Assembly: GCF_047807365.1 (NCBI RefSeq)
Contig: NZ_JBLOUI010000051.1
Location: 1 to 15,712, forward strand
Direction of reading: 5' to 3'
Source of the DNA: Peptacetobacter sp900539645
GTDB taxonomy: Bacteria; Bacillota; Clostridia; Peptostreptococcales; Peptostreptococcaceae
Length of the DNA stretch: 15,712 bases
Shown: positions 15,230-15,712 of the stretch, one piece after another
Layout: every line of letters begins with the position of its first letter
Numbering within the stretch: position 1 is the stretch's first letter
The notes under the pieces: generated by a model
What the model saw: the letters and a program-made list of their open reading frames with translations, nothing else
The model's database searches: none
Told to the model about the DNA's origin: nothing
Position numbers and translations under genes: made by a program

Positions 15230-15379
15230 TTATTTTGTTTCTTTATGTAGAGTATGTTTTTTGCAGAATTTACAATATTTTTTAAGTTCTATTCTGTCTG
15301 GATTGTTTTTCTTATTTTTAGTAGTGTTGTAATTTCTCTGTTTGCATTCTGTACATGCTAAAGTAACTTTTACTCTCAT
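15230..15379 (-). CDS. rpmG: Large-subunit ribosomal protein L33 (zinc-binding form)
   Basis: L33 is a small protein near the E site of the large subunit. The product has 49 residues: MRVKVTLACTEC, a basic middle segment with NYNTTKNKKNNPDRIELKKY, then CKFCKKHTLHKETK. Four cysteines in two CxxC pairs (C9/C12 and C36/C39) show the zinc-ribbon form rather than the zinc-independent paralogue. The start at 15379 follows GGAGG with seven bases of spacing. It is the first gene of the rpmG-secE-nusG-rplK-rplA unit, with a leader of about 97 bases after the predicted promoter. Confidence 0.96.
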   Translation of the reverse strand: MRVKVTLACTECKQRNYNTTKNKKNNPDRIELKKYCKFCKKHTLHKETK

Positions 15380-15482
15380 CGTTACACCTCCATTTGTTTA
15401 TACAATAAATATATATATTGAATAATATGATATATCCGGTGTTTTGGAAATACCATTACCTTCCATAAACATTACTCTGTAT

Positions 15483-15512
15483 AAATTACCACAAACTAGC
15501 GGTCTATGTCAA
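15483..15512 (-). promoter_or_regulatory. Promoter of rpmG-secE-nusG-rplK-rplA
   Basis: The minus strand shows TTGACA (15507-15512), an 18-base spacer and TAATTT (15483-15488) preceded by TGG, an extended -10. An A/T-rich stretch lies directly upstream and could act as an UP element. The predicted start is near 15476. It follows the tuf terminator, so this unit begins independently of tuf. Confidence 0.78.
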
Positions 15513-15568
15513 CAATTTTATTAATTTCTTGCGTTATTTTTTTGTAAACACTCATCCTGGCGTAAAGT

Positions 15569-15600
15569 AAAAAAAAGAGAGATCATTTTGATCTCTCTTT
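15569..15600 (-). terminator. Intrinsic terminator after the second tuf gene
   Basis: In the transcript, AAAGAGAGAUCA pairs with UGAUCUCUCUUU (12 bp, three-base loop), and a uridine run of about eight overlaps and follows the 3' arm. It lies about 35 bases after the tuf stop codon and separates tuf from the rpmG unit. Confidence 0.93.
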
Positions 15601-15635
15601 CATCTATAACATTTAAGTAATTATCTATCAATTAA

Positions 15636-15712
15636 TTATTCTATTATTGATGCAACTACACCAGATGCTACAGTTCTTCCACCTTCTCTTATTGCGAATC
15701 TTAATCCTTCTT
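15636..15712 (-). CDS. tuf: Elongation factor Tu, C-terminal end of a second copy (cut by window end)
   Basis: The last 25 residues translate as EGLRFAIREGG followed by RTVASGVVASIIE and a TAA stop. This is the conserved C-terminus of EF-Tu domain 3, which binds the aminoacyl-tRNA T-stem. The rest of the gene lies beyond the window. A terminator follows its stop, so it ends its own transcription unit. It is oriented like the copy at 1-768, so the organism has two tuf genes flanking this locus, as in C. difficile. TVASG in place of the common TVGSG is a minor variation. Confidence 0.95.
   Translation of the reverse strand, partial: EGLRFAIREGGRTVASGVVASIIE

Noticed and set aside
1..15712. An undescribed defence, mobile or biosynthetic system
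   Set aside because: Every base is accounted for by conserved housekeeping genes or their short regulatory spacers. There are no integrases, transposases, repeats of CRISPR type or unknown proteins.

Overview
The window is a run of core translation and transcription genes from a low-GC Gram-positive bacterium, all on the minus strand, so the biological order reads from right to left. The protein sequences point to class Clostridia, most likely family Peptostreptococcaceae. RpoB (1237 residues from the preferred start) matches the Clostridioides difficile residue numbering at H502, R505, Q1074 and V1143. S12 carries the Gram-positive insertion, and the noncoding sequence is very AT-rich. The genus cannot be fixed from sequence reading alone.

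Layout in transcription order: (1) the 3' end of a tuf gene (15636-15712, cut by the window edge) and its terminator (15569-15600). (2) A promoter (15483-15512) driving rpmG, secE, nusG, rplK and rplA, with an L1-binding operator beside the rplA ribosome-binding site. (3) A promoter (13100-13128), an L10 leader with an attenuator, then rplJ and rplL, closed by a strong terminator (11882-11916). (4) A promoter (11717-11745) driving rpoB and rpoC, which are separated by a strong hairpin lacking a U-tract. (5) A promoter (4262-4290) and a long structured leader in front of rpsL, rpsG, fusA and the 5' two thirds of a second tuf gene (1-768, cut by the window start). No gap between genes exceeds 300 bases.

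The genes make the large-subunit stalk and L1 arm (L11, L1, L10, L7/L12), L33, two decoding-region small-subunit proteins (S12, S7), elongation factors G and Tu, the RNA polymerase beta and beta' subunits, the elongation factor NusG and the translocon subunit SecE. Expression is split by four promoters and tuned by at least two autoregulatory RNA elements (L10 leader, L1 site). Two further structured RNAs, the rpsL leader and the rpsL-rpsG spacer, are candidates.

I see no mobile element, CRISPR array, tRNA, rRNA, phage gene or accessory system. The coding content is ordinary and well described. The observations worth following up lie in the intercistronic RNA structures, a very strong glutamine CAG codon preference, and a few RNA polymerase residues.
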